Of a stretch of 64,000 bases of DNA, positions 10,972-22,817 are shown piece by piece. Origin of the DNA: Adiantum capillus-veneris (lineage: Eukaryota > Streptophyta > Polypodiopsida > Polypodiales > Pteridaceae); contig CM043944.1 of assembly GCA_014529385.2 (NCBI GenBank), positions 68,318,895 to 68,382,894 of the forward strand, written 5' to 3'. The notes beneath the pieces were generated by a model that saw only the letters and a program-made list of their open reading frames with translations, did not search any database and was not told where the DNA came from. The position numbers were made by a program, and so were the translations under genes. The first letter of the stretch is position 1. Each line of letters begins with the position of its first letter.

Positions 10972-12121
10972 ATGGAGCAACAAGAACAATAGGGGGTACG
11001 GTTTGATCCAGTCACAATGCAAATGTATGAAGCTTGTGCGATGTGTATACAACAGCAGCAAGCTGTGGAAAGGAGGGAGCTTTCCTGAACCAAAGCGCTT
11101 CAATATTTGGTGAAGAAAATGGAGAAATTTAAAGTTAAAGATGTAGCAAAGTATCTTTATGGATATGTAAAGGAGATGGAGCTTCATCGAGTGCCCGAAG
11201 CAGAGATGGTACAAAGTTTTGAGCTAGTTGTGGTTCCTAAGATCAGAGGGCATGTAAGGGGAATTAGAAATGAGCATGGGGCAACATGGGAAGCATTTAG
11301 GTTAGCCTTAAAAGAAGATTATTTCGTGGAGGACTCCGAAAGGGTAAAAAAGAGGACTTGTTTAGAGTGGGTAGTTCATCCAAAAGAGGGACTTTCACCT
11401 ACCAAACTGGTAAGGGAATTTGAACACCGCTATGATCAACTTTTAAGGACTAAGAAGGCCACCCTAAACTTAGAGAAAACAAAGCTTTTTTTTCAAGTAG
11501 CACGTAAACAAATTCAAGAGATGTTAACGTTACTACTTTAGGATAAGGATGCAGAACAAGGCTTAAAGGCTGACTGGAATGAAGTTGAAGATGAAATTTC
11601 ACTGCTAGCCAAGCGAGAACGACGGAGATACAAGATGATACTTAACCCTAATCAGTCCCCAAGTGTTCCCAAGAGTCCTATAAAGCTTGTGATTGTGGTT
11701 CCAAAGCGTGAAAAATCCATCCTTGATTATATTGTTAAAGGAATGCAAGAGCTAAAATTAAAGCTTACAATGCTAGAAGAGAAGGGGAAACCATCAGGTC
11801 ACCCTGCTTGTGATGGTGGTTCCAAAAAGTGACAAATCCATACTTGATGATATTGTTAAAAGAATTCAAGAGCTAAAGTTAAAGCTTACAATGCTATAAG
11901 AGAAGGGGCAACCATCAGGTCAACCTACAAGGCAACAACCTCAAACTAGAGAAGGCTTTGTAAATAAATGCATATGGTGTGATAGTACTGACTATGCAGG
12001 GAGGGATTGTGAAAGTTTCAAAGATGCCTTGATGAAGGAGCTTGCTTTCTTTAAAGATGGTAATATTCACTTAAGTGAAACATATAAGCTCTTAAGGAAA
12101 AAATTTGGAAAAAGCGGGATG
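10972..12121 (+). pseudogene. gag of gypsy element E, broken
   Basis: From the ATG at 10972 one frame runs to 11832 with stops at about 10990, 11086 and 11539. It contains a gag-like helical region (WEAFRLALKEDYF, LVREFEHRYDQL, EVEDEISLLAKRERRR) and then, after a 121-bp internal duplication and frame changes, a knuckle reading CIWCDSTDYAGRDC near 11970-12010 (C-X2-C-X4-D-X4-C, with D where H is usual) followed by KELAFFKDGNIHLSE. The order gag helices, lysine-rich linker, knuckle is typical for this family. The end is the CACTA-1 insertion point. Confidence 0.75.
11685..11925 (+). repeat. Direct tandem duplication of 121 bp inside gag of E
   Basis: Units at 11685-11805 and 11806-11925 start GCTTGTGAT[T/G]GTGGTTCCAAA and share most bases. 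The first encodes VVPKREKSILDYIVKGMQEL and a following heptad-like LKLKLTMLEEK; the second has a stop early and a TAA in the LEEK position. The duplication therefore broke or lengthened a lysine-rich helical linker. Confidence 0.8.
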
Positions 12122-12149
12122 CACTACAACATAACATCAAGATATTGAT

Positions 12150-12325
12150 GCAGTATATATCGACGGCCGTACCTTTCCACGCGGATATCGACGTACTTTC
12201 GTTTCGTCGATATATGCATCGGAATATCCGTCGATATGCTCATGGAAATACGCATGGCAAGGCATACTTTTCCACGCGTATATCGACATAACCACGAGTA
12301 TATCGATGCACATTTCGATGCAAAA
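12150..12325. repeat. Left subterminal repeats of CACTA-1
   Basis: Units such as TATATCGACG, GATATCGACG, CGTCGATAT and CGTATATCGACA recur every 15-40 bases in both orientations. The right subterminal region (18955-19075) has the same core (GTATATCGACGCATATAGCGACG). In this superfamily such arrays bind the TnpA-like protein. Confidence 0.7.
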
Positions 12326-12447
12326 AAATTGGGAGAAAAAAAAGGAAAACCCATGCGCAGGGGAAATTTTTGCCTGCGACGTGCGCGCTTAGATCTTGGC
12401 CGAAACCTATTGCGCAAGTATTATGAAACTCTCCCCCCCCCCAACCT

Positions 12448-12491
12448 CTCTCTCTCTCTCTCTACATCGTGTGTGTGTGTGTGTAGGAAAG

Positions 12492-12557
<66 letters not shown>

Positions 12558-12572
12558 GTGTGTGTGTGTGTA

Positions 12573-12610
<38 letters not shown>

Positions 12611-12672
12611 GTGTGTGTGTGTGTGTAGGAAAGAGAGAGAGAGAGAGAGAGAAGTGTGTGTGTGTGTGTGTA

Positions 12673-12713
<41 letters not shown>

Positions 12714-12776
12714 TGTGTGTGTGTAAGAAATTAAAGAAAGAGAGAGAGAGAGAAACATGTGTGTGTGTAAGAAATT

Positions 12777-12837
<61 letters not shown>

Positions 12838-12856
12838 TGTGTGTGTGTAAGAAATT

Positions 12857-12896
<40 letters not shown>

Positions 12897-13068
12897 GTGT
12901 GTGTGTGTGTAGAAAATCAAAGACAGAAAGAGAGAGAAATGTGCATGTGATTGTGTGTAAATAAGAAATTAAAAAGCTAGAGAGAGAGAGAGAAGTGTGT
13001 GTGCGTTTAGGAAATTAAAGAGAGAGAGAGAGAGAGAAAGAGATAGGGAATAGAGAGAGAGAATGAGA

Positions 13069-13145
<77 letters not shown>

Positions 13146-13321
13146 GGAAGTGGAGAGCGAGACAGAGAGAGAGATAGGAAAATAGGAAAATAGAGAGAGA
13201 AAGAGAGATAGCGAGAGGGAGATCGAGATTGAGAGAAAGAGAGATAGCGAAAGAGAGATCGAGAGAGAAAGAACGAGAGATAGGGTACGTTGACAGAGAG
13301 AGAGAAATAGAGAGATAGAGA

Positions 13322-13401
<80 letters not shown>

Positions 13402-13465
13402 ATTAACTAGAGATAGCTACAGAGATAGAGAGAGAGAGATAGATAGTAGATAGAGAATGAGAGAG
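12448..13465. repeat. Compound GA/GT/TA microsatellite, about 1 kb
   Basis: Long (GA)n runs alternate with (GT)n and (TA)n. A higher-order unit, roughly (GT)n-AAGAAATTAAAGAAA-(GA)n or (GT)n-AGGAAA-(GA)n, repeats about ten times between 12475 and 13030. Two (TA)n blocks of about 26 and 45 bp lie at about 13075-13105 and 13325-13377. The long Ser-Leu open frames on the minus strand are translations of this repeat. Confidence 0.95.
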
Positions 13466-13573
13466 AGAAAGAGTTAGGTTGGCTGACCAATTGTGTGAAA
13501 AGGACATAAACTCTCTCTATCTCTCTCTCTCTCTCTAGAAGAAACTATGGAACTAAAAGAGGCAAAGGGGTTT

Positions 13574-13788
13574 TGCCCGCTACATGCATTGCCATGTACA
13601 CCTCGGAGTGCATGTATGTGTCTACCCATATAGGATTTGACCAATAAAGATGAGATTTTGACCCGGTGGTCCTGATCTCCATACACGTCTGGACCGAGGT
13701 GTACGGAGATTGGGCAAGACTAGAGAATGTGAGGTAGTTTACATTGTGAGGAGTATATATATTAAAGCCACATTCATAATCATTGTAG
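13574..13788 (+). promoter_or_regulatory. Probable promoter of CACTA-1 transposase
   Basis: A TATA-like GAGTATATATATTAAAG at about 13750-13767 precedes the ATG at 13789. The 160 bases before it (13574-13740) match a segment at 59160-59320, including CATGCATTG, GACCAATAAAG and CTAGAGAAT. This suggests a conserved regulatory segment of this transposon family. Confidence 0.5.
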
Positions 13789-16700
13789 ATGGCAACGTCA
13801 TCAACTAACATGGAGGAAAAGATTGCATGCTCGTGCAGGCTCTGCAAGTATCAAATCCTACGCAAGCGTAGGATATGTAATGAGCATGTTCACAAGTACG
13901 GAGAGTTTGCTAGAGAAACCATACAGAATCTACGATACAACTCCTACGGAACGGGAATTGATTTTCGCGACATAGCACCTACATCTGAGAGAGAGAGAAA
14001 AAGGATTACGTGTGAAGGTCCGACCAATATAGATACAAGGATGAAAGCAGAAAAAGGCTTACAGACAAAAGAGGACGGCATGGAGGAGATGCTTGATGCC
14101 TTCTTCCAGACAAGCGAGGAGAACGCTAATGAAGCAGCACTAGAAGCCGTGCGCCTATCTCCTAAAGACATGTTGAGGAAGTTGGCACGTCAACCAATCT
14201 ATGAAGGCACCAAAATATATGTGCTTCGTATTTGTCTGGCGTTTTTGAAACTTCAATCAATGTACGAGTGGTCAGATGCAAGTGCCACTGCGTTGTTTCT
14301 AGGTACGTAATTTACAAAAGAGATTTTCCGATTGCAACGGTAACGTGCTTAGAGAGATTTTTAATTTAATGTGTCTTAAACAAGTTGTTGCAGAAGCAAC
14401 TTCTCCCGGCTCTGCTGACAATGAAATGCCCCCTCTAGGCCAAACGCAAAGCAACTATTGACCTCAGTTGGCTTGGACTACAACAAGATTCATGCATGTC
14501 CAAATGATTGCATTCTTTTTGGCAACGAATTCGCAGATTCTCTATCGTGTCCTAAGTGCGGAGCAATGCGCTACAAACAAGATGCGGTTGGCAAGATAGT
14601 GCCATCTAAAGTGTTGCAGCATTTCCCTATTATTCCTAGGATAAAAAGCATGTTTCGTTGTGGTTCCATTCCAAAGTTGATGCGGTGGCATTCTACGAAT
14701 AGATCCACTGATGCAACATTTAGGGTGCCCGCTGATTCAAAGGCTTGGAGGCACATTGAAGATACCTGGCCACATTTAAGAGTGAACCACGCAATTTGTG
14801 TTTGGGCATGGACATGGATGGAGTCAATCCATTTGGCTTGAGAAGCTCGTCATGGAGCACTTGGCATGTGTACCTTATCAATTACAACCTCCCTCTGTGG
14901 CTTGCCATCAAGAAGGGTCATTTGATATTAAGCTTGATTGTACGTGGTAAGTTCAAGGCAAAAAACATGGATGTTTATCTAGCTCCACTAGTTGACGAGC
15001 TCCCGGAGTTATGGCATGGGATCGACATAGCAGATGCGGTTGAACTAGTAGGACAACAGCATGCAAGGATCCATGGACTTTTTATGTGGACTATGCATGA
15101 TTGGCCAGGATACGGAGAAGCTTCTGGTAATGGTTCTTGATTTACAAAATTCTCGCAAGCACTTTGCCTTGGCCTAATTCATGCTTTAATATATGCAAGG
15201 CTAACCACTTCGGGATACAATGCATGTCCAATTTGCGGGCAGTCTTTGGATGTGCGCTATTCTGCCTCTCTTTGAAAGACAATTTATCAAGGCCACCACC
15301 GTTATCTTCCAGATGGCCATCACTTGTACGAAGGTCATCTTGGTCGCGTCGAATGTTGTCCTATGCATGTACAAGAGTGGAGTCGCCGATGGGAGCAACA
15401 TGAGGGGCAACCTGTTCCAGGAATGAAACGTTTGTCCATTATCCATACATTGCCGTATTGGGGTGATCTACTAATTAACCATTTTCTGGATCCAATGCAT
15501 ATATTCAAGAATGTGGGAGAGCTCCTCTGGAAGACAATCATGGGAATGAAAGACAATTGAGCTTCACGAGATGATTTGCAGTCAGTTGGAAAGATGCCAG
15601 AGTTGTGGCCTTTCACCAATGCAGCTAAACTTCCAAGAGCGCCATAGGTATTGCTAAAAAGCGAAGAGCGACAAGTTAAAAGGGTGATTTCAGAGTTCAG
15701 GACGCCAAAAGGATATATGTGATGTCTCAAGACAGCATTCACCCGTGACAACCAACTGTCACAACTCAAATTGCACGATTGGCATAAGTTCTTGCAATTC
15801 ATTCTTCCAATTGCGAACAAGGGGTGTTTAATGGAGGAAGTGTGGACCTGCATATACAAGATGTCAAAGCTAGTGCGGTGGAAAGCTTCCAAGGAGATAC
15901 GGGAGGAATCTATTGCAGTCGCAAGGGCTAACTCCATTGAGGCAGTTTGCATGATTGAGAAGTATATACCTACAAGCTGCCTAACTATCCAAATGCACTT
16001 GCTCGTCCATGTAGTAGATGAGGTTGCAGTGACAGGTACAGTCCACAGCCGTTGGATGTTCTTTCTAGAGCGGTTCATGAAAACACTTAAGAGTTTTGTT
16101 CGCCAAAAAGCGCGTCCAGAGGGGAGCATGGCAGAAGGATGGCTGGTGCAAGAGTCTCTTGTCTTGACGACCCAATTTCTATCCGTTTCTGACCTAGAAA
16201 TTCCTCCACTGTGGAGCGATGAGGAGGATGCAAGAATGGTGGGAGAGGAGCCACAAGGGCAAGGGGTTCCGAAGAAAATGAACGACGCCATGCGAGAAAA
16301 GATCATGAAGTTCTGTATACTAAATTCAGAGCCGATGCAAAAATGGCTTGAAAGGTACGAAGAAGAGAAAGAGAGATGCAATAGGGAGAGACACGATTTC
16401 AGGCGAAGGTCAATTCCTACAGGCTTACCCTTGCCAGACTTTCTCACTCCTCTACCTGAATTCCCTACAATGGCATGGTTGGACAAGACAGTGAGAGTAG
16501 CTCGACAGATCGGAGAACCCATATCTCTAGAAGAGGAAGAGCTGGCTATTAAATGTGTCTGGAAGTATCATACATACATGGCACTGTGTTCGCATGGAAA
16601 ACATTTTAGAACACAAAAAATTGATTGCATAAGAAACACGTTTGACAGTAGGGTAATGGTTAGTTTCATGCAAAAGAGCAGGGCCAGTGCCAGAGACACA

Positions 16701-17239
16701 AATGAGAGCACTAGCAACATGGATTACTGTGGTCTGGTGTAAGATATCCTGAAAATTGTCTTCAGGCAGTTTGAGATGTTTTTGTTGGATGTGAAGTGAT
16801 TCAAGGTGATTAGTTCTGGTCGCAATGCAATGGTATGCAGAAGGTTTGGACAGATGCGAGCGACACATTTTCTCTCCCCGAACATTGCGATCAAGTGGTC
16901 TTTGTACCGGATCCTCGAGAGAGACAATGGTGGTTTGTGGTTCAGGTTGGTCCAAGAAATAAACAAGTATTTGAAGGGCAAGAGCTCGTGGAGGAAAGTC
17001 AGTCAAACGACGCAGATACTACTCTGACATTAGATGAGATGGATGAAGGTATGGAAAAGGAAGCTGACAGATATATGAGGAATGACGGAGACGAGGCATA
17101 ATTGACACTTGTAGATGAAGATGCAATGGATGAATGCAATCTGCCAGAACGAGTTGGGGCAGATTTATGTCTGCAATTAGAGATAGACGATGATACGGTG
17201 CAAGATCTTATCGATGATGCCTCACTCGTCGACGCCTAG
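13789..17239 (+). pseudogene. TNP2-type CACTA transposase, broken
   Basis: Exon 1 (13789-14302) encodes an N-terminal region with CxxC residues (CSCRLCKY) and ends at a GTACGT donor; the next exon starts after TTGTTGCAG (14394). The conserved transposase core follows: HACPNDCILF and CPKCGA (about 14490-14570), then PRIKSMF, LMRWH, PADSKAWRH, LGMDMDGVNPFG, PLVDELPELW and MWTMHDWPGYG (to about 15120). A probable intron leads to ACPICGQSL. Next come DWHKFLQFILPIA and MHLLVHVVDEV with ARPEGSMAEGWL (DUF4218-like, 15771-16170) and a DUF4216-like end (about 16735-16990). Defects: a missing base in a C run near 14430, a frame change near 14805, stops at 15558, about 15648, about 15720, 16740 and 17102. 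The natural stop is the TAG at 17237. Confidence 0.88.
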
Positions 17240-17346
17240 GCCTGTAAGTGTTTGTGTGAAGATGTTAATTTAAAATTAAGCTGAAAGTTAATTTAAACAA
17301 AGGTTTTCTGACACTTTATTTTACTTTCTTTGTGTAGGACTTTAGT

Positions 17347-18317
17347 ATGGCAGACCAGTTTCCAGATCCCGCTTCTATGAGTGCAGATGCATTTATGGTC
17401 TTTGTCACACGGATCACACCCAGTCAGATGGCAGAGGTGTCTCAGTACTGGGTAGCCAGAGGCACGGGTACTATGCCTCCGGGCTTCACACCCAAGGGTC
17501 TGACGCCTATGGGGGTGGTTGCTGTGGGGGAGGATCCGTAGATGCTTTGACCCCTCCTCGCTCACGACCCCCGTCCTACCCAGGTACACCTCTTGACACA
17601 CCTCAGACACCTTGGGGGGCACACTATCCTAGTGCCTCCAAGATCTATACTGTACGGGCAGATGGTTCTGTTGACATGGATAGAGTCCCGGACTGAGATG
17701 AGACAGCGGATTTGCCAGCTTGCTGAGCTGCAGTTTTTGACCAGCATTCTGACGCCTTGGCTTGACCAAGATGAAGACAAAGTCAGTTATATAGTGGAGA
17801 CCAACATGAGAGAGTACCAGCCTTCTCTGGGTTCAAAGACTGTTCCGTGGAGGTGGATCAAGGGTGTTGCACAAGACACCATGAAACATCGACAAGATGC
17901 AGCTTGGCAGGCTTTTAAGACCGGCTGTCCGAAGCCTTCGAGCATCACACACGAGACGTGGTAGAAGATCAGGGAGGATGCGCGAACAACAGACACGTTG
18001 TTCAGACAGCAACGTTAGGCCGCGTAGATACGACAGATGACCAGGGGGACATCTCATCTTGGCAATGGAGGCTTCGACACCTTTCGCTATGAGTTTGTGA
18101 GTTTCCAATCCAATCCTAGCTATGGTGTTTTTTTAAACTTGATGAATCATATATTCTTATTACTTTGATTTTTGTATAAATGCAGAATCTTGCGATGCAT
18201 CGAGTCCCGATACGCCAGGAGGAGACGGATGGATATCCCAGAGGTATCTATGAAGTATTGAATGATCTTGATGCTTCAGGAGAGCCTGTAGATTGGGAGG
18301 CCTTAGAGTCTCCGTGA
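17347..18317 (+). pseudogene. Second gene of CACTA-1 (possible TnpA-like), broken
   Basis: An ATG at 17347 lies just after an acceptor-like TTTGTGTAG. The reading includes a proline-rich stretch (PRSRPPSYPGTPLDTPQTP, another frame), then KVSYIVETNMREYQPSLGSK and RHRQDAAWQAFKTG-like helices to about 17960, and TRGTSHLGNGGFDTFRYEF ending at a GTGAGT donor (18095). A last exon after TGCAG (18186) encodes MHRVPIRQEETDGYPRGIYE and stops at 18315. Two or more frame changes break it. Position downstream of the transposase on the same strand fits the second, DNA-binding gene of CACTA elements, but no diagnostic motif proves it. Confidence 0.45.
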
Positions 18318-18499
18318 TCGATTGAGGTGAGACGTTAATATGTGTGAGTTGATTTAGTTAAATAAATATATGTGAAGTAATATCAATACTAATTTTGTGA
18401 CTTGTCCTATGTGTAGGTTGTGACACCTAGCCATCAGTAGATTTCATATATATGCTTTGTGAGATACAGACACGCTCCTGTGTCTCTTTTTTATATAGA

Positions 18500-18745
18500 A
18501 ATATATGGTTATGGTTATTGTTCAGACATGGTTATGGTTATTGTCAACTTTCTGGTTATGCTTATGGTTATTGTCAACTTTCTGGTTATGCTTATGGTTA
18601 TTGTTTTTTTTATGGTTATCGTTATCTGCATTATGGTTTTGATAAATATGGTTATGGCCGGTTATGGTTTTAATTTGGTTATGGTTTTACAAAAATTAAG
18701 TTCGTTATGGTTATGGTTATGGTTTTAAGTTGGTTATGATTTTGC
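18500..18745 (+). repeat. GGTTATG minisatellite in CACTA-1
   Basis: GGTTATG or close variants occur more than fifteen times. A longer unit of about 36 bp (GGTTATTGTCAACTTTCTGG plus a GGTTATGCTTAT part) is tandemly repeated around 18535-18605. It lies between the last gene and the right subterminal region. Confidence 0.85.
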
Positions 18746-19094
18746 ACAAAGTTCATTTCATTTCTTTCATTGGCCTTAAATCTCATGTGAGATCCTACAT
18801 GGATAGCATGTAGGAAGCGTATACATGATATGGTTTTTTTTTTAAAGTTTATGTAAAAACGAAGGGAACTCTGCCAAAATTTCTTCAGGAACATGGTTGG
18901 TTTTGGTGTTGCTCAATAAATTTTGTTTCTGTTATGGTCATCGCTAAGCCCATCGAAATATGCGTCGGTAATATTACCGTTCGACGCGTATATCGACGCA
19001 TATAGCGACGTTTTTGTAGGGACGCTTATATCAATGGTTTTTTCGACGGGGTTCGTCAAAACCTGCATCGAAGGCCCCCTTTTTTGTTGTAGTG

Positions 19095-20824
19095 ATGATG
19101 AAACTAGTTGAGGATATGGGTACTAGCCATGCCATCTGAATGGTTGAGGCAGCCGCCCATGGGTTGAAGGTGGATCATTTAAGAAAAAAGGATCATTCAA
19201 GGTTGGAGAAGAGGAATCTAATGGTATTGGAAAGATATGGCCATGCGCTATAGAGTCTGCTATAAAAAGGTAAAATGACTACAAAGCCGAAAGTGGGATT
19301 TTGAATAGTGAGGTGGAATTTACCTTGGGTGAGGTCCTTGGAATAGCAAAGAGGGTGTTCCATGAAGAAATAACTCTTACTGAATCTATCCATTTACAAG
19401 GTGAAGAAGAGACTTTAAATGCACAAGGAGTACAGGTCTATGGTGAGCAAGGTGATCAAACTCTTATTGGATGCTATAAATCTAGTGGATGAGTAAAACA
19501 CGTTCACTTCTTGGATGATGTCGAAGATAAAGTGGAGACCACTCACAAAAGCTACTACTTGAAGAGTCACTATGCAAGAGCAACTATTGAGACCGTGATA
19601 AAAGTGGGAGACTTACAGAGCCATATATTGCATTGATAGATCATGGGTCAGAGATTACCCTTATGTCAAAGAGTCTTTATAAAAAATAAAAATGGCCAAG
19701 TGAAATAAATCATGGATGGATGATTCGTGTAGAAAACAACTCATTAGAGGAGCTATACGGAGCTTTTTCAAATTTAAAAGTGAGTATAGGAGATGTGAAA
19801 TATGACCAAAATTTCTTTGTGCAGGATATGTCTACATACCCTCTTATCCTTGGACAGCCATACATCACTACTACTCTCATGGAAACCAAGGTGATGGACG
19901 GTGGATCATCTTATGCTAGGATAAGGAGCAAGGATGGAAAGAATGCAGTACAGTTCCTTACTGTTTGTGTGGATGATGAAACGAATTGTGAAAGTCTTAG
20001 AGAGCAACACTTACCAAACGAAAATAAAGAATTCAAGGAATACAAGGATATGAGGGGTTTTGTCCATGTACCTTTGTAGAGCAGGATTGTAGTGGTACAA
20101 GAAGAGCAAAGTTTTCACATGATGTATATGCAAAGGAAACATTTTCTACAAGTTCTGTACGATTAACAGACTATGGATCTATTTCTTTTACAAAGTGTGA
20201 GGACTTAAAGCGGGGTGAGCAACAACATGCAAATAATGTACAAAGAGGTTTGAAGATGAATGGTTTGCTAGAAGATGGTGAATGCATTGCAGGTGTCATT
20301 TTATTCATTGAGACATGTTAAAAGAGGGGTTTTTTAATACCATACGAATTCACGTTATATAGGTGGGTATTGAATAGTGATCCCTTCGAGCATTGGGTCT
20401 GGTAAGGATGTGCACCTTACCTCAAGGAGAAACTAACTTAGCTGCACATACGATGAATGGTATGAACAAAGTCCTACATGACTTCATACCGCAAACTACA
20501 ATGCCTTTCCTTGATGATGTGCCAATCAAAGGATGTGATGTAAGTGATACAGATTTATCTCTGGACTCGAGGGGGTACCAAAAGTATGTGGCAAATCATA
20601 TCAACGATTGTGATAATATCTTGTCAAGATTGGAAAAAGTGAACCTTACCTTGTCTGGGAAAAAGTCATTGTCTGGTGTGAGCGAAGATCTTATTGTGCG
20701 ACATAATGTAGCTGAGATTCGAAGGTTCTTGGGTGCCTGTGTTCTCTATTTTATCTGGATTCCACATTATGCGCATGTGGTAGAAACTTTGTATCAACTT
20801 GTCCGTATAGGTTGCTACTGGTGA
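19095..20824 (+). pseudogene. Protease and RT remnant of gypsy element E
   Basis: After the CACTA-1 right end the E reading resumes. An open stretch (EVEFTLGEVLGIAKRVFHEE, about 19310-19370) precedes a retropepsin-like block LIDHGSEITLMSKSLYKK (about 19636-19690) and YPLILGQPYITTTLMETKVM (about 19838-19898). Between about 20085 and 20390 most of RT is missing. From 20393 the RT C-terminal part reads GLVRMCTLPQGETNLAAHTM, then the catalytic box FLDD (about 20508), IKGCDVSD and an AEIRRFLGAC block. Stops and deletions make it inactive. Confidence 0.7.
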
Positions 20825-20950
20825 TATGCTAATCAGCCCATTTGATCTTAACTACTAGAGCTCTCTCATAAGGATGACTGAACACAACCTTTGGCTCTAG
20901 GTCTCTATCAACTTAGAGACGTTGCGTAAGAAAAAAGTAACCTATAACGT

Positions 20951-22072
20951 TGTCATGAGTTTTTTGGAGCAAGGGATTGCGCATATGTACATACCCATGC
21001 ATGGTGCATCGAGTAAAGGATTGCCCATTTTCTAGAGCCAGGTGGTTATGTGGGGCCCACATGTGTACAGGTAGGACAGCATGTACATAGTGCAGCGATT
21101 TTCACTATTATCAATACTAGTGTGTTTTTTCTACAATAAGGAGGATTTGGTAGCGCATAAAAATTCTCAAGGAAGCTATCCGCGGGCCAACGACGTGAGG
21201 TCAGCAGGTGCGTCAGATGGCATCTAGTGGCGTCAGGAGGGCGAACGGGGTCAATATTTGCATGTGGATGAATACAGACACAAAGTGGTGTTTTCTTGTG
21301 AGAGTTATGCTGAAAGGTCATCATTAGGACCACTTTTTGGGGCCACTTCACGTGGCTGTGAGATGCATTATTGGAAAAAAGCTGAATGCCAGGTGTGCGA
21401 ATGATGCAAAAAGGTGACAACTATGCACTGCGAGGTCAGTTTTTGGAGGTCATCTAAAAGGCCAAGGGTGCCCAAGCAATAAAGCTAAGTGTGGGAACTG
21501 AAAAAACTGAGATAAGACCAGAAAAAACATGGAGAAGAGAGGAGGAACAGCCGCAGGTGTGTTTTTTGCTTATTTTGGAGCCTGTTTTGACCGTAAACTG
21601 CTCATCTGAGGTCGGATTTGAGCACTTTGACATTGTAGACTGGGGTTGTGGGCCATTCCGAACGCGATGGCGCTGTCCAGTTTGCCAAATTCCTCACTCT
21701 TTTCCTGCTATTTTTCTGTGTAAGTTTCTCCTATGAGCGAAGTTTCTGCTCTAGTTTGTGATTGTATATGGCTTATTTTACCCATATTGTGTGAGCTATT
21801 TGCCCCATTGGTGTTGGACCAAGCTCAATTGTATCTAAACATCAGAAATTCTCCTCTTTTGAGCTGAGTTTTTTGGGTGTGTGTGTGTGTGTGTGTCTAT
21901 GTGGAGTGGGCAAGTGGATAGTCTCTCTCGTCTCACTCCAGAGGTGTGTTCCCTGTCTCGGCTAGGTGTGTTGTCTAAGCCGAGTGGTGCCCCATAGTGT
22001 GTGTGTGTATCTTCCCAAGAGTGTGTGTCAGGTCATTATAGTGGCGCTGTGTGTGTTTTCATCCCGCTCACA
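20951..22072 (+). repeat. 5' LTR of B, 1122 bp
   Basis: It starts TGTCATGAG and ends CCGCTCACA. The 3' LTR at 37705-38833 starts TGTCAGGAG and ends with the same bases. The two diverge directly outside these borders. It contains a (GT)n tract and GTGTGTGTCAGGTC-like phrases near the 3' end. The 3' LTR has an extra GTTCGGGGTCCGTTTG-like segment near 38200, so the two LTRs differ by indels. Confidence 0.92.
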
Positions 22073-22078
22073 TTCTTT

Positions 22079-22098
22079 TGGCGCCCCCACGGAGGATC
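22079..22098 (+). promoter_or_regulatory. Primer-binding site of B
   Basis: TGGCGCCCCCACGG lies six bases after the 5' LTR end, the usual position and TGG start of a tRNA-primed binding site. The tRNA was not identified. Confidence 0.7.
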
Positions 22099-22137
22099 TT
22101 CTTTGAGTACCTTCTGCTTCGAGCTTCAAGATTCGAG

Positions 22138-22215
22138 ATTCGGGATTACAGGTTGCAGGTTGCAGATTACAGGTTACAGGTTAGAGGTTACAGGGATAGG
22201 TACAGGTACAGGTGA
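22138..22215 (+). repeat. GGTTACA short tandem repeat in leader of B
   Basis: Seven to eight near-copies of [GA][GA]TTACA/GGTTGCA in a row, followed by ACAGGTACAGGTACAGG. It lies within the untranslated leader just after the PBS. Confidence 0.8.
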
Positions 22216-22817
22216 TTCACATAGGTAGAGGTAGCTGGAGTTCAGTGTTACACTGACAGTGGGAGTCAGTTGCAGTTGCCGTGGGTATGCATCACTTGGC
22301 GCCTGTTTGAGTGCATTGTCTGCTGGATTGTACGTTACTTGTGGAAACTTCCATTGTACACATTTGTGGAGCCATACTTGGTTGTATTTGGCAGTCCCAG
22401 CCATTTCTGAGACTTGGTCTGGAAGATAGTCATTTCTGAGACTTGACTATACGCGATTTGCATTAGCCTTCGTGTGAGGATCGATAGCGTGAGGTTTTTA
22501 TTGAGCTGGGGGATTCTCAAATGTAGAGATCCTTTCGGTGATACGGGTAGCTGGAGCACCCTTTTTGTGACCTCGCCATAGCCTATATACTAGTGAGTCC
22601 TACTTGATGCTCGGGTTCTATTGTTGACAGTTTATGCATACATAGACAGTCTATATTTTGGGTTCCTACTGCTCTACTTCTGGGGAAACTCTGTCGAATT
22701 TTTCCCAAGTTATGATGGCTGGTTTTTTGGTATTTTGAGCCATTTATGCTGTTATGCTGCTGAAATTTTGGCAAAATCAGAGGTTGAGTCAGGTGTGCCT
22801 TCTTTGGAGCTTCATGG

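Larger units (their letters stand above)
12122..19094 (+). mobile_element. CACTA (En/Spm-type) transposon, CACTA-1, 6973 bp
   Basis: It begins CACTACAAC (12122) and ends GTTGTAGTG (19094), perfect 9-bp terminal inverted repeats, flanked by ATG at 12119-12121 and 19095-19097, the 3-bp target duplication of this superfamily. Subterminal regions (12150-12325 and 18955-19075) carry many ATATCGACG-like units in both orientations. Inside are about 1 kb of microsatellite, a transposase gene of TNP2 type, a second spliced gene and a GGTTATG minisatellite. Stops and frame changes in the transposase mean it cannot move itself. Confidence 0.93.
10972..20950 (+). mobile_element. Decayed Ty3/gypsy element E, split by CACTA-1
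   Basis: Gag and a CCHC-like knuckle lie at 10972-12121, protease and an RT remnant at 19095-20824, in the same orientation. CACTA-1 (12122-19094) separates them with an ATG duplication, and the reading continues sensibly once it is taken out. Element B begins at 20951 and was probably also inserted in E. No LTR of E was identified. Much of RT is missing and stops are frequent, so this is the oldest layer of the locus. Confidence 0.75.

Noticed and set aside
12421-12758. Long open frames rich in Ser-Leu-Thr-His on the minus strand
   Set aside because: They are translations of GA and GT dinucleotide repeats, which lack stops in some frames.
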